DNA from: Acidobacteriota bacterium
GTDB taxonomy: Bacteria; Acidobacteriota; Blastocatellia; Pyrinomonadales; Pyrinomonadaceae
DNA length: 64,000 nucleotides
Direction: 5' to 3'
NCBI GenBank assembly: GCA_003222895.1
Contig: QHXI01000124.1
Span: forward strand, 1-64,000
The position numbers and the translations under genes were made by a program. Under the pieces are notes generated by a model. It saw only the letters and a program-made list of their open reading frames with translations. It searched no databases and was not told where the DNA came from. Shown here in pieces: positions 56,080 to 64,000 of this stretch (within the stretch, counting starts at the first letter, position 1; each line of letters begins with the position of its first letter).

Positions 56080-57096
56080 TCAGTTCGTCGCGCCAAAGCC
56101 ATGCTTCTGTTTACACAGCCGGCAATAAGTCGGCGGCTCGTAATTATCCAGTTGATGCTTTACCGGCTTGAGCGTTTTCAAATAAGCGAAGATCGATTTC
56201 AGATCGTTGTCAGTCATCTTACCGAAGAAATAAAACGGCATTGAGTAATGCAGCGGACGCGCCCCGACTTTGCCCATGCGCATCGCCTGAATGAATGTTG
56301 CTTCGTTGTAGTAACCGATGCCCGACGCCGCCGGCGTAATATTTGACGATACGACGTCGCCCTTCGGTTCGTGCAACAAGAAGCCACCGGCAAAATCCAT
56401 CCCCGGCATCGGCTGACCCTTCTCTTGCGGCGTGTGACAATCCGCGCACGCGCCCATCTTGACCAGATATTCGCCGCGTGTCTCGGGCTTTGATTGATCG
56501 GGTGGGGCCACGGGCGCCGTCACCGGCTGCGGCATATTTTGCATCAGGAAGTTCAGCGGGAAAGGCATTTTCGTTGCCGGCAATTGATTGCCTATTGGAG
56601 GCACGCTGCGAATGTAAACGATGATCGAGGCGAGATCTTCATCAGACATCGAACGATAATCCGGATAAGGCATGATTGGAAACAGCGTTCTTCCATCGTG
56701 TCCAATGCCTTCGCGAATCGCTCTTGCAAGCGTGTCGTCGCTCCAATTGCCCGCGCCGGTCTCTTTATCCGGAGTAATGTTCGGCGCGACTAACCACGGC
56801 ATATCTTGATCGGACCAGACGTGTCCCGATCCTTCGCGGCCCGCGACTGGCGGCGCGCCGTGTTTGGACCAATCGGTGTCGGTGTGACAGCCGAAACATC
56901 CATTCACACCATCGACCAAATATTTTCCGCGCGCGAGTCGTTGCGGCGTTGCTTCAAATTTTCGATCAGTGAGCGCGCGTTTCTTTGCGCCGATAAGCGG
57001 ACGCCAACCGATCGTGAAAGTAATTCCAAAACTGACGAGAACCACGAGTACCAGCAAGATTATGCCTGCGATCTTTTTCCAACTGCGACGTGCCAT
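56080..57096 (-). CDS. Membrane-anchored diheme cytochrome c
   Basis: A 338-residue protein with an N-terminal TM anchor (IAGIILLVLVVLVSFGITFTIGW). Its two c-type heme sites are CFGCH (Cys67, Cys70, His71) and CADCH near residue 220, with candidate distal Met ligands (FPIMPYPDYRSM; HYSMPFYFFGKM). The C-terminus has CRLCK without His, so it is not a third site. The two cytochrome domains suggest an electron-transfer role in the periplasm, for instance with an alcohol- or sugar-oxidising enzyme. It is monocistronic. Confidence 0.88.
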   Translation of the reverse strand: MARRSWKKIAGIILLVLVVLVSFGITFTIGWRPLIGAKKRALTDRKFEATPQRLARGKYLVDGVNGCFGCHTDTDWSKHGAPPVAGREGSGHVWSDQDMPWLVAPNITPDKETGAGNWSDDTLARAIREGIGHDGRTLFPIMPYPDYRSMSDEDLASIIVYIRSVPPIGNQLPATKMPFPLNFLMQNMPQPVTAPVAPPDQSKPETRGEYLVKMGACADCHTPQEKGQPMPGMDFAGGFLLHEPKGDVVSSNITPAASGIGYYNEATFIQAMRMGKVGARPLHYSMPFYFFGKMTDNDLKSIFAYLKTLKPVKHQLDNYEPPTYCRLCKQKHGFGATN

Positions 57097-57493
57097 GCGT
57101 TATGAAACTCTCCTGTGGTGTCTGAAGTTCAAGTCGACGTGACTCAATACATTTCGATAAGGAAGAGGGTCTTTTATGTCAGATGCGCCGGCGAAGTCAA
57201 CAATGCCGCGGGCTCGATGCCCTATTTGAGATTCTCTGCGATCTCTGCGGATACCTCTGGCTTTTCTCTGCGGTAATCCCTTTTACAGGATTCGTAACCG
57301 CAGAGGCGCGCGGAGTTTTTCAGAGAGGCCCACAAAGGAAAACTGAAGTCAGGACAGTGTCGCGAGCCTATGAAGCTCGGTTGGCGCTTGCTTTTCTGAG
57401 ACGGGTTTCCCAAAATCAGCGCGCAAGGTTGTCCTCACTGATTCGTTCGTGCAAAGTAAGATTATTAATTCCTGCGATACTACGGAGCGCTTC
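57097..57493 (+). other. Intergenic region with CTCTGCG-rich repeat
   Basis: No gene is supported in these 397 bases. The segment about 57229-57330 is rich in CTCTGCG and its complement, with arms CTCTGCGGT (57266-57274) and ACCGCAGAG (57297-57305). It looks like another dispersed palindromic repeat. A CGGAG ribosome site at 57483-57487 serves the following TPR gene. Confidence 0.6.
57229..57330 (+). repeat. Palindromic element C (CTCTGCG-rich)
   Basis: CTCTGCGATCTCTGCGG occurs on one side and ACCGCAGAGGCGCGCGG on the other, with a perfect 9-bp inverted repeat at 57266-57274/57297-57305. It is unlike elements A, B and D in sequence. Confidence 0.55.
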
Positions 57494-58726
57494 ATGTTTT
57501 CAGAAAGCAAGAACACAGTCGGGATGATGGTGATTTGCGCAGTCGCGCTTTGCCTTTCCGTCTGCGGAACAACCGCTCTGGCGCAAGAGACCGGCGGCGA
57601 TCTGATGGGCGGGGCCGGAATCTTTCGGCCGAAAAATCCCGAGGCCAAGCACAGCGCCAGAGCGCCGCGACCACGGCCGAATCCCACGCTGACAGCCGCC
57701 GAGTTGGAAGAAAAATTTCAGGACGCGATCTCTGATGGGAACGAGGCGCGCGACGGGCGCAAATTCCCCGAAGCGGAAAATTCGTATCGTGCCGCGATAA
57801 AGTTGAAGCCTCGCGATACGCGGGCCTTCCAGGGGTTAGGGAACGTCTTTGTAGATCAGCAGCGCTGGGACGATGCGGAAGATGCCTATCGCAAAGCGGT
57901 CGACTTCAGCCCGAACAATCCGGATGCGCTGCTGGCTCTAAGTTTTGTTTTGGTCCAACCGCGCAACGGCGCAGTCAACGCCAGGCGTTTCACCGACGCG
58001 GAAGTTTTTGCGAAGCGAGCGACACAGTTGCAGTCCAACAGTGCGCTTGCTTTCGATCGCCTCGGCGTCGCGATGATGGCGCGCGGTATCTTCAGCGGCG
58101 ATACGGAAGCGGCTTTCCGTCGTGCATTGGAGATCGATCCCAACTTCGTCGTCGCGCAGGTACACCTGGCGCGCGTGCTGCGCCGTATGAATCGATCGGG
58201 CGAAGCTGATCCGCTGTACCTGGCTGCGATCGCCAAAGCGTCCAACGCCCCGACGCTAGTTTTGATCGCCGACGCGATGCAGTCAGAGCAGCGCTGGAGC
58301 GACTCGGAACCCGTGCTGCGTCGCGCATTAGAAATGGACGCAAGAAATCCCGGCGCGCTTTTTCTGATGGGCCGGCTGTGGTCGGTGAATCGAAAATACG
58401 CTGAAGCCGAATCAATCCTGAAGACTGCCGTCGAGGTAAATCCGAAATTTTTCCAGGGGCGATATATTCTCGCTCGATGCTATCTGGCGCTCGATCGTTA
58501 CGATGATGCGTTTAAGACTTACACCGAAGCTGTTAATCTTGCGTCCGACGCGGATCGCAAACAACTCGCGGGCACGTTTGGTTTCATGGGAGTTGGCGAT
58601 GGATTCATGAAAGCGAATCGTGCGAAAGACGCGGTGATAGCGTACGAGCGCGGCTTGCAAATCGATCCAGTGAACTCGGAATTACAAACCAAGCTGGCCG
58701 CCGCGCGCGCTAAGCAAACCCCTTAA
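57494..58726 (+). CDS. Secreted/periplasmic TPR protein
   Basis: A 410-residue protein from ATG 57494 (CGGAG six bases upstream); an earlier in-frame ATG lacks a site. A signal peptide (MMVICAVALCLSVCGTTALAQ) is followed by a Pro/Arg-rich linker and about eight TPRs (for example AENSYRAAIKLKPRDTRAFQGLGNVF, AFRRALEIDPNFVVAQVHLARVL, AESILKTAVEVNPKFFQGRYILARCYLALDRY). It is a scaffold for protein interactions. Bases 58149-58187 inside it recur exactly in the next gene. Confidence 0.85.
   Translation: MFSESKNTVGMMVICAVALCLSVCGTTALAQETGGDLMGGAGIFRPKNPEAKHSARAPRPRPNPTLTAAELEEKFQDAISDGNEARDGRKFPEAENSYRAAIKLKPRDTRAFQGLGNVFVDQQRWDDAEDAYRKAVDFSPNNPDALLALSFVLVQPRNGAVNARRFTDAEVFAKRATQLQSNSALAFDRLGVAMMARGIFSGDTEAAFRRALEIDPNFVVAQVHLARVLRRMNRSGEADPLYLAAIAKASNAPTLVLIADAMQSEQRWSDSEPVLRRALEMDARNPGALFLMGRLWSVNRKYAEAESILKTAVEVNPKFFQGRYILARCYLALDRYDDAFKTYTEAVNLASDADRKQLAGTFGFMGVGDGFMKANRAKDAVIAYERGLQIDPVNSELQTKLAAARAKQTP
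58149..58187 (+). repeat. 39-base exact repeat, copy 1 (inside TPR gene)
   Basis: These 39 bases are identical to 59837-59875 in the following gene, although the reading frames and protein contexts differ. Here they encode normal TPR sequence (VAQVHLARVLRR), so this is likely the original. The core CAGGTACACCTG is a short palindrome. Confidence 0.9.
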
Positions 58727-58744
58727 AATATCGAGAGCAATCAA

Positions 58745-59905
58745 ATGAAGCGTTGTCCAAATTGCGGTAGCCCGTACACGAATGATCAGCAGAAGTTCTG
58801 CACGAAAGATGGAACGCCACTGGTCGATGCTCAGATTCCCGGAGCCGGCCAGGGCGAAACCATTCGGATCGACTCGGCGCAACTGAATGTGCCACCGGTC
58901 GACGATGAACCGACCAAAGCGATTTCGCGTGATTTGACGCCGAACGCTCCGGCCGCTTTCGATCCGTACAAAACGATCATAAATCCATCGCCCGGCACCA
59001 GCGCATCGTTGCCGCGCGATACTCAGGATCTTCCGTCGCCTCCCGTTTCGCAACCGCTGCCGCCAAGTTCGTCCGGGTCGATTCAACCTCCGCCGCCGCC
59101 GTCAGGATCTTTGCCGCCGAGTTCATCCGGACCAATTCAACCGCCGCCGGTTCAACAACCACAACCGCAACCTTCTGGCCAAATCGCAACTCCGCCGCCG
59201 CCGGCGCAAAAGTTCACGCCCATGCACGCCGCGGCAATTGCGCCTCAGCCCAGGAAGAAATCAAAGCTGCCGATGGTCCTGGGAATTCTTCTCGTGCTCT
59301 TCGTGATCGTGATTGGAGCGGCCGGTGCCGGCTACTGGTTCGTGCTGCGGCCGATGATGGACAAGCGGCGCGTCGTGATTAATGAAGTCCCTCCGCCGAC
59401 CCCGACGCCAATTGCAAGATCAACGCCCGAACCGACTAAGGAGGTCGTCAAGGAAGTACCGCCGTATTCGCCTCCGGCGGACGCGGTTCAGTTTGTGAAT
59501 TCCGCTGCGAACCTGGACGGAAAATTGAAGGAGCACTACGTCGACTTCTCGTTTTATTATCCGAACAGCTGGGAGAAAGATCCCAAAGCGGGAGTCGCCG
59601 GCGCCAGCAACTTTGCCAAAGTTGAGCGAAGGTTGCCGCCTGACTTTACGCAGGAGAATTTCGCCGTGGGTTGGTATTCATCCGCGGGTTCGGAAGAAGG
59701 AGATCGCGCGGTCTTTCATTCGCTCGCCGAAAATCTTAGCGCGCAATTCGCGAAAGGTTTCACTGATTACAAAAAAGTTTCGGAAGGACCAACCAAGGCC
59801 GGCCCGTACGACGGTTATGAATTTCGCTTTCAAAGCTCGTCGCGCAGGTACACCTGGCGCGCGTGCTGCGCCGTAATGCTGGAATCTTTCCGATTCGGAA
59901 AATAG
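58745..59905 (+). CDS. Zinc-ribbon membrane protein with Pro-rich linker, C-terminus altered
   Basis: A 386-residue protein. Its N-terminal zinc ribbon is CPNCGSPYTNDQQKFCTKDG. It is Pro/Ser/Gln-rich from residue 80 to 165, with one TM at about 176-200 (LPMVLGILLVLFVIVIGAAGAGYWF) and a C-terminal extracytoplasmic domain (VDFSFYYPNSWEKDP..., FAVGWYSSAG). The domain breaks off after YEFRFQSSS, continues as RRYTWRACCAV encoded by the 39-base repeat, then ends in MLESFRFGK. The expected GRVIFLPP...LATS-like segment is missing. It is probably a surface or signalling protein; start ATG 58745 follows the TPR gene by 18 bases. Confidence 0.75.
   Translation: MKRCPNCGSPYTNDQQKFCTKDGTPLVDAQIPGAGQGETIRIDSAQLNVPPVDDEPTKAISRDLTPNAPAAFDPYKTIINPSPGTSASLPRDTQDLPSPPVSQPLPPSSSGSIQPPPPPSGSLPPSSSGPIQPPPVQQPQPQPSGQIATPPPPAQKFTPMHAAAIAPQPRKKSKLPMVLGILLVLFVIVIGAAGAGYWFVLRPMMDKRRVVINEVPPPTPTPIARSTPEPTKEVVKEVPPYSPPADAVQFVNSAANLDGKLKEHYVDFSFYYPNSWEKDPKAGVAGASNFAKVERRLPPDFTQENFAVGWYSSAGSEEGDRAVFHSLAENLSAQFAKGFTDYKKVSEGPTKAGPYDGYEFRFQSSSRRYTWRACCAVMLESFRFGK
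59837..59875 (+). repeat. 39-base exact repeat, copy 2 (in zinc-ribbon gene)
   Basis: Identical to 58149-58187. Here it encodes RRYTWRACCAV, unlike the rest of the domain, at the point where a conserved segment appears to be deleted. It therefore looks inserted. Confidence 0.9.
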
Positions 59906-59907
59906 GT

Positions 59908-59989
59908 GTCAGTACCCGGAGCGTTAGCGACGGGCTCAATGACGCTCAACCTATCACTTGGTCCCGTCGCTACTGCTCCGGGGTCTGAC
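59908..59989 (+). repeat. REP-like palindromic element D (27-bp imperfect arms)
   Basis: Arms 59908-59934 and 59963-59989 are reverse complements over 27 bases with four mismatches; shared blocks include CCCGGAGC and TAGCGACGGG. It begins 3 bases after the zinc-ribbon stop and ends 10 bases before the FHA-ABC start. Confidence 0.7.
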
Positions 59990-59999
59990 TCGAAAATCA

Positions 60000-62900
60000 A
60001 TGAAAATCGTTCTCGCAGAGGATCGCACCGGCCAACTACACGGTGAACGCGCGTTCACCAGCGACAAAGTTATTGCTGGTCGCGACCCCGCCGTCTGTCA
60101 CTACTTCTTTTCGCAGGAGCAGTGGCCGATGGTTTCGCGCAAGCACGCCGAGTTTCGACTGGAGGAAGGCCACTGCACGGTGGTCGATGCGAACTCGCGC
60201 TTTGGCACATTCGTCAACGGTCAGAAAGTTAGCGCGCCCACCGAGGTACGCGTCGGCGATCACATTCAGCTTGGCTCCGGTGGACCAATCCTGCGAGTCG
60301 TCAGCATCGAACAATCACCCGCGGTTGAGGCGCCCCCGAAAAGATCTGAGATGGGCCGAATGGAAACGGTGCACGATGCCCGCGCCGCCGTTCCGCCCGC
60401 GCCTCCTGCCGCCCCAAAAATCCCGAGCCCGGAACAACGACCCGCGGCGACTCCCCCGCCGACTCCACCCCCGATTCCCGCACGCGCAGCACCTGCCTAT
60501 CTGGACTTAGTCGATTCACGAACGGGGCAAAGTCGTCGCATCGAACTCAACAAAGAAGTCACCCGGCTGGGCCGCGATCCCGAAGGCGAAGTGGTGATCG
60601 ACGCCGATGCGGCGGTGGTGTCGCGTCGTCATGCGGAGATCAAAAAGATCGAAGGGCAATTCTCGATTAGCGATCTGAAAAGCTTTAACGGCACGCTCGT
60701 AAACGATCAGCGGATTGCTGAATTGGTTCAGTTGTTCGACGGCGATCGAATCCAGTTGGGCGTGGGCGGACCGATTCTGCGCGTTATCGATCCGTCGCAT
60801 CCGGCGCCGGCGCGCCGCGTGATGCAGCCGGGCACTCCAACTCCAAGTCAACAAGCGATTCCTTCCGCCTTTGGACAGATCGCCGCAATGGCCCACCGAC
60901 AGACGATCGTTTCCACGTCGGGTTCGTTGCAGCCAAGCGCCGCACAAGTTAGCGGACAGCCACAGTTGCTCGCGCGGCTTTCGTTCGAATCGAGTCCGCA
61001 GCTTTCTGTTGGCCGCGCGCCTGACAACGACGTGCGACTCGATGGTTTGCAGATTTCAAATCATCACGCGCGCTTTGCGCGCACGAACGGCAGCGTGTCG
61101 GTTGAGGACGCGGGCTCGACTAACGGTGTCTATGTAAACGGCGAACGCATCAGTGGCCGGCGTGGCGTTCAACTGTCCGACGTGATTCAGATTGGCCCCT
61201 TCGTTTTGCAGGCGGACGCGGCGCAGGGCGTCGCGGTTTACGACACGCGATCGAAAACGCGCATCGACTGCATCAACATCACGAAAGTTGTTAAGAATCG
61301 ATCGGGCGGCGGCTCGATCAAGCTGCTCGACGACGTTGGGATAACGATTCAACCGAATGAATTCGTTGGCTTGCTTGGTCCATCAGGAGCAGGAAAATCG
61401 ACCTTGATGGATTCGCTGAACGGAATGCGTCCGGCGACGAGCGGTTACGTTCTCATCAACAATCTCGATCTTTATCGCCATCTCGACTCGCTCAAGCAAT
61501 CGATCGGCTATGTTCCACAGGACGATATCATCCATCGCGAGCTGACGGTCTATCGCACGCTGTATTACGTTGCGCGTTTGCGTCTGTCGCGCGACGTGTC
61601 ACGACGTGAAATCGATCAGATCGTGAACGAGGTAATGGACGTAACCGGTCTGTCAGAGCGACGCGACGTCGCGATCTCGCAACTATCCGGCGGTCAGCGC
61701 AAACGCGTGTCGATCGCGGTCGAGCTGATCACAAAGCCTTCGGTCATCTTTCTTGACGAGCCGACCTCCGGTCTCGATCCGGCGACGGAAGAAAAGATCA
61801 TGAAGCTCTTCCGGCAGATCGCGGAAAGCGGCCGCACCGTCGTGCTGACGACGCATGCGATGGAGAACGTGAAACTGTTCGACAAGATCGTCGTGCTGAT
61901 GCGCGGCAAGCTGGTTTTTTACGGCGCGCCACAAGAAGCGCTCGCCCACGTCAAAGCTGACAGCTTTAAAGATCTCTACGACAAACTCGAAGCGCCGGTC
62001 GACCAGCAGATTGCCTCGATGGGGACGTTACCACCGAACGCGAGCAAGGGTCAGAAGGCGGCTTTCAAACATCAGCGCGAACAAATTTCAGAGCAAGTCG
62101 CCGAAGACTGGAAGAAAAAATTTCAGCAGACGGAACAATATCGGCACAACGTTGTCGAGCCGCTCAGCGTGTTGCCGCGCGACGGGCGCGCCGCTGCGCC
62201 GCCGAAGCGGCGCATGGGAATCATCGATACGATTCGCCAATGGGGGACCTTAACGCGACGCTACATCGAAGTGCTGACGCGCGACAAATTCAATTTGCTG
62301 ATCCTGTTTGGGCAGGCTCCGATCATCGCCTTTCTTACTTATCTGGTTGTGCCTGACAAATCGCCGCGCGATTTTCCTTACTTCGTGATGGCGCTGGTGG
62401 CGATCTGGTTCGGCACCTCCGTCGCCTCGCGCGAAATCATTCGCGAGCGAGCGGTCTACACGCGCGAACGCATGGTCAACATGCGCTTGTTGCCTTATGT
62501 TGGATCGAAAATTTTTGTGCTCGCGATGATCGTGTCGATGCAGTGCTTGCTGCTTTACGGCTCACTGAAGTTCATGCACTACACGGGCCTGCTGAGTGTG
62601 CCGGGCTGGGCCATACCACAAATCACCATCGTTCTGATCACCGCGATGGTCGGCATTGCGCTGGGCTTGTTCATTTCAGCGATCGTGAAAACATCCGAGA
62701 TGGCGACCAGCATGGTGCCGCTGATCTTGATTCCGCAGATTCTATTTTCAGGTCTAGTCGGAGTGCCGCAAAATACCGCGCGCGTAATCAGCACGGTCAT
62801 TCCGGCGACGTGGGCCTTTGATGGCATCAAGAGATTTTCGACGTTGGACACGCTTGATGAAGAAGGCTCGGATCCGGACGGCGCGAACAAAGGGCGCGGA

Positions 62901-63251
62901 CTTTACAAGCATTACGAAGACTTGAACGACGACCACATCGCGAAAGCGAAGGAAGATGTCGAGAAGTATAAGAAGGACGCGGAAGACGACTCGAAGGAAT
63001 ACGAGCGCAAGATGAAAGACTATGTGAAGGATCTACAGAGCGGAGTGCAGGCGACTCAGCCTGCCGCACCCAAACTGAAACCCGTTCCCGAGATTCACGA
63101 TGCTGACAAAATCCCTGAGGACTTGAGCAGCTACATAAATTTCCTGCATCCGTGGGGCAACATCCTCCTCGATCCGTTCGTGCTGCTGGTGATGTTCTTT
63201 GGACTGGCGATCGCTACGGTGATTGCGCTAAGGGCGCAGGATATTTTGTGA
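60000..63251 (+). CDS. ABC transporter with three FHA domains fused to ATPase and permease
   Basis: A 1083-residue protein from ATG 60000 (no clear ribosome site; an upstream start would read through palindrome D). It has three FHA domains near residues 20-95, 190-260 and 325-390, each with SRKHAE, SRRHAE or SNHHAR and SxxGT/TNGV motifs. Next come Walker A GPSGAGKST, signature LSGGQRKRVSIA and Walker B VIFLDEPTSGLD, then an ABC-2 membrane domain with six TMs, interrupted by a charged coiled-coil loop (DHIAKAKEDVEKYKKDAEDDSKEYERKM). FHA domains read phosphothreonine, so activity is probably set by a Ser/Thr kinase not in this window. The substrate is unknown. Confidence 0.88.
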   Translation: MKIVLAEDRTGQLHGERAFTSDKVIAGRDPAVCHYFFSQEQWPMVSRKHAEFRLEEGHCTVVDANSRFGTFVNGQKVSAPTEVRVGDHIQLGSGGPILRVVSIEQSPAVEAPPKRSEMGRMETVHDARAAVPPAPPAAPKIPSPEQRPAATPPPTPPPIPARAAPAYLDLVDSRTGQSRRIELNKEVTRLGRDPEGEVVIDADAAVVSRRHAEIKKIEGQFSISDLKSFNGTLVNDQRIAELVQLFDGDRIQLGVGGPILRVIDPSHPAPARRVMQPGTPTPSQQAIPSAFGQIAAMAHRQTIVSTSGSLQPSAAQVSGQPQLLARLSFESSPQLSVGRAPDNDVRLDGLQISNHHARFARTNGSVSVEDAGSTNGVYVNGERISGRRGVQLSDVIQIGPFVLQADAAQGVAVYDTRSKTRIDCINITKVVKNRSGGGSIKLLDDVGITIQPNEFVGLLGPSGAGKSTLMDSLNGMRPATSGYVLINNLDLYRHLDSLKQSIGYVPQDDIIHRELTVYRTLYYVARLRLSRDVSRREIDQIVNEVMDVTGLSERRDVAISQLSGGQRKRVSIAVELITKPSVIFLDEPTSGLDPATEEKIMKLFRQIAESGRTVVLTTHAMENVKLFDKIVVLMRGKLVFYGAPQEALAHVKADSFKDLYDKLEAPVDQQIASMGTLPPNASKGQKAAFKHQREQISEQVAEDWKKKFQQTEQYRHNVVEPLSVLPRDGRAAAPPKRRMGIIDTIRQWGTLTRRYIEVLTRDKFNLLILFGQAPIIAFLTYLVVPDKSPRDFPYFVMALVAIWFGTSVASREIIRERAVYTRERMVNMRLLPYVGSKIFVLAMIVSMQCLLLYGSLKFMHYTGLLSVPGWAIPQITIVLITAMVGIALGLFISAIVKTSEMATSMVPLILIPQILFSGLVGVPQNTARVISTVIPATWAFDGIKRFSTLDTLDEEGSDPDGANKGRGLYKHYEDLNDDHIAKAKEDVEKYKKDAEDDSKEYERKMKDYVKDLQSGVQATQPAAPKLKPVPEIHDADKIPEDLSSYINFLHPWGNILLDPFVLLVMFFGLAIATVIALRAQDIL

Positions 63252-63255
63252 GGCC

Positions 63256-64000
63256 TCAACCCTGCGGCGGCGCTTTCTTATAAATCATCACGTAAAGCTG
63301 AATTGCCATTCCGGCATTAAGAGGTTTCAGGATTTGATACTCCGCGTCCGCGTCTTTCTTCTTACCGGTAACCAGATACGCTACACCCAAATTGAAATGC
63401 GCGCCGGCGTAATCTGGTTTCAGATGAATCGCTTCCTTGTGCGCGGCGATCGCTTCTTTCCACTTACCTAAGTTGCCATACGCATAGCCCAGATCGTTTT
63501 GCGCCGCGGGCCAGTTGGGTTTTAGTTTGGTCGCTTGCTGAAATTCCGCCAGCGCTTCCGGCTTCTGATTCAAGTGGCTGTACGCAAGTCCGATGTTGAA
63601 ATGCCCTTCGGGCAGATCGGGTTTATAGTGAATCGCTTTTTGCAACGGCTCGACCGCCGCGGCGTAGTTGCCGAGATTGTTATAGGCCCAACCCAGGTTG
63701 CTGTACGCTTCGGCATAATCAGACTTGAGTTCGATCGCGCGCTTGAACGCGATAACCGCTTCGCTCCAACGCTTGCTCTTGCCGAGCGCGTAACCCATGT
63801 TGTTGCTTGTTTCGGCGTCGTTGTCGCCTTTCAACTGAATCACTTTCCGGTAAGCTTCAGCCGCTTCCGGATAACGACCGAGTTTGTCGTAAACCAGCGA
63901 GAGATTGCTCTGCGTCTCGAGCATGTTGGGGTTGATCGCGACGGCGTGTTTGTAAGCGTCGGCCGCTTCCGTCAGCTTATCCACGCGACGATATGAATCG
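63256..64000 (-). CDS. TPR-repeat protein (5' end outside window)
   Basis: The frame is open through the window end on the minus strand (DSYRRVDKLTEAADAYKHAV), so the N-terminus is missing. About seven consecutive TPRs are visible (AAEAYRKVIQLKGDNDAETSNNMGYALGKSKRW, AVIAFKRAIELKSDYAEAYSNLGWAYNNLGNY). It converges on the FHA-ABC gene with a 4-base gap. It is a scaffold or binding protein; nothing more specific can be said. Confidence 0.85.
   Translation of the reverse strand, partial: DSYRRVDKLTEAADAYKHAVAINPNMLETQSNLSLVYDKLGRYPEAAEAYRKVIQLKGDNDAETSNNMGYALGKSKRWSEAVIAFKRAIELKSDYAEAYSNLGWAYNNLGNYAAAVEPLQKAIHYKPDLPEGHFNIGLAYSHLNQKPEALAEFQQATKLKPNWPAAQNDLGYAYGNLGKWKEAIAAHKEAIHLKPDYAGAHFNLGVAYLVTGKKKDADAEYQILKPLNAGMAIQLYVMIYKKAPPQG

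Noticed and set aside
1-64000. CRISPR array
   Set aside because: No regular direct repeats with spacers of constant length were seen; repeats here are palindromes, RHS units or TPR codons.

Overview
The window reads as a chromosomal segment of a Gram-negative, probably environmental bacterium. The TonB-dependent receptor with an N-terminal carboxypeptidase-like domain, the diheme cytochrome, the FHA-ABC fusion, the secreted beta-propeller lipoprotein and several dispersed palindromes together suggest Acidobacteriota (Blastocatellia-like). That placement is inference; no rRNA or marker gene is present.

Layout. (1) 1-6.4 kb is a decayed RHS toxin region. It holds an RHS C-terminus with an unassigned tip and a candidate membrane immunity protein, a displaced RHS core carrying a GIY-YIG-like nuclease tip, three Imm26-like immunity genes separated by orphan toxin tails, and a truncated third RHS core. 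(2) 6.4-12.1 kb has a TonB-dependent receptor divergent from a histidine kinase and sigma54-type response regulator pair. (3) 12.3-20.4 kb is a tightly packed eight-gene cluster: radical SAM enzyme, ABC ATPase and permease, MGDG-synthase-type glycosyltransferase, NodB-type deacetylase, MtnX-like phosphatase, class III aminotransferase (broken) and PaaK-like adenylating ligase. It probably makes and exports an amino- or acyl-modified glycolipid-like product that I cannot name. (4) 20.6-47.5 kb is the main system: an extracellular contractile injection system (eCIS) operon of about 25 kb preceded by its own sigma54-dependent activator gene. (5) 47.5-64 kb is ordinary chromosome: beta-propeller lipoprotein, tRNA-Ser, MscS channel, TetR regulator with a fatty acyl-CoA ligase, oxidoreductase, cytochrome c, TPR proteins and a triple-FHA ABC transporter, with several palindromic repeats between genes.

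How the eCIS works together. The sheath and tube genes come first, then a Cys-rich baseplate/chaperone-like protein, a disordered linker protein, a DUF4255 cap, an AAA+ ATPase, a small conserved protein, a large DUF4157 protein (candidate cargo), CIS-tube and LysM adaptors, a hub split from its OB-fold spike, a PAAR-like tip, gp25, two baseplate-J proteins, a gpI-like tail protein and a DUF6519 protein with Ig-like domains (candidate fibre). Most neighbouring genes overlap by 4 bases or are separated by a few bases, as in one long transcript. Just before the first small gene lies a TGGCTC-N5-TTGC element, a near-consensus sigma54 promoter. The bEBP gene beside it, whose receiver looks inactive and whose sigma54-contact loop reads GAYTSA, is the obvious candidate activator. 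This wiring is the most interesting thing in the window.

Caution on integrity. Five conserved genes (aminotransferase, both baseplate-J genes, acyl-CoA ligase, zinc-ribbon protein) each lack an internal or near-terminal block expected from their families. Three of the lesions shift the frame. At the fifth, the junction carries a 39-base exact copy of sequence from the neighbouring TPR gene. These may be assembly errors or real decay.
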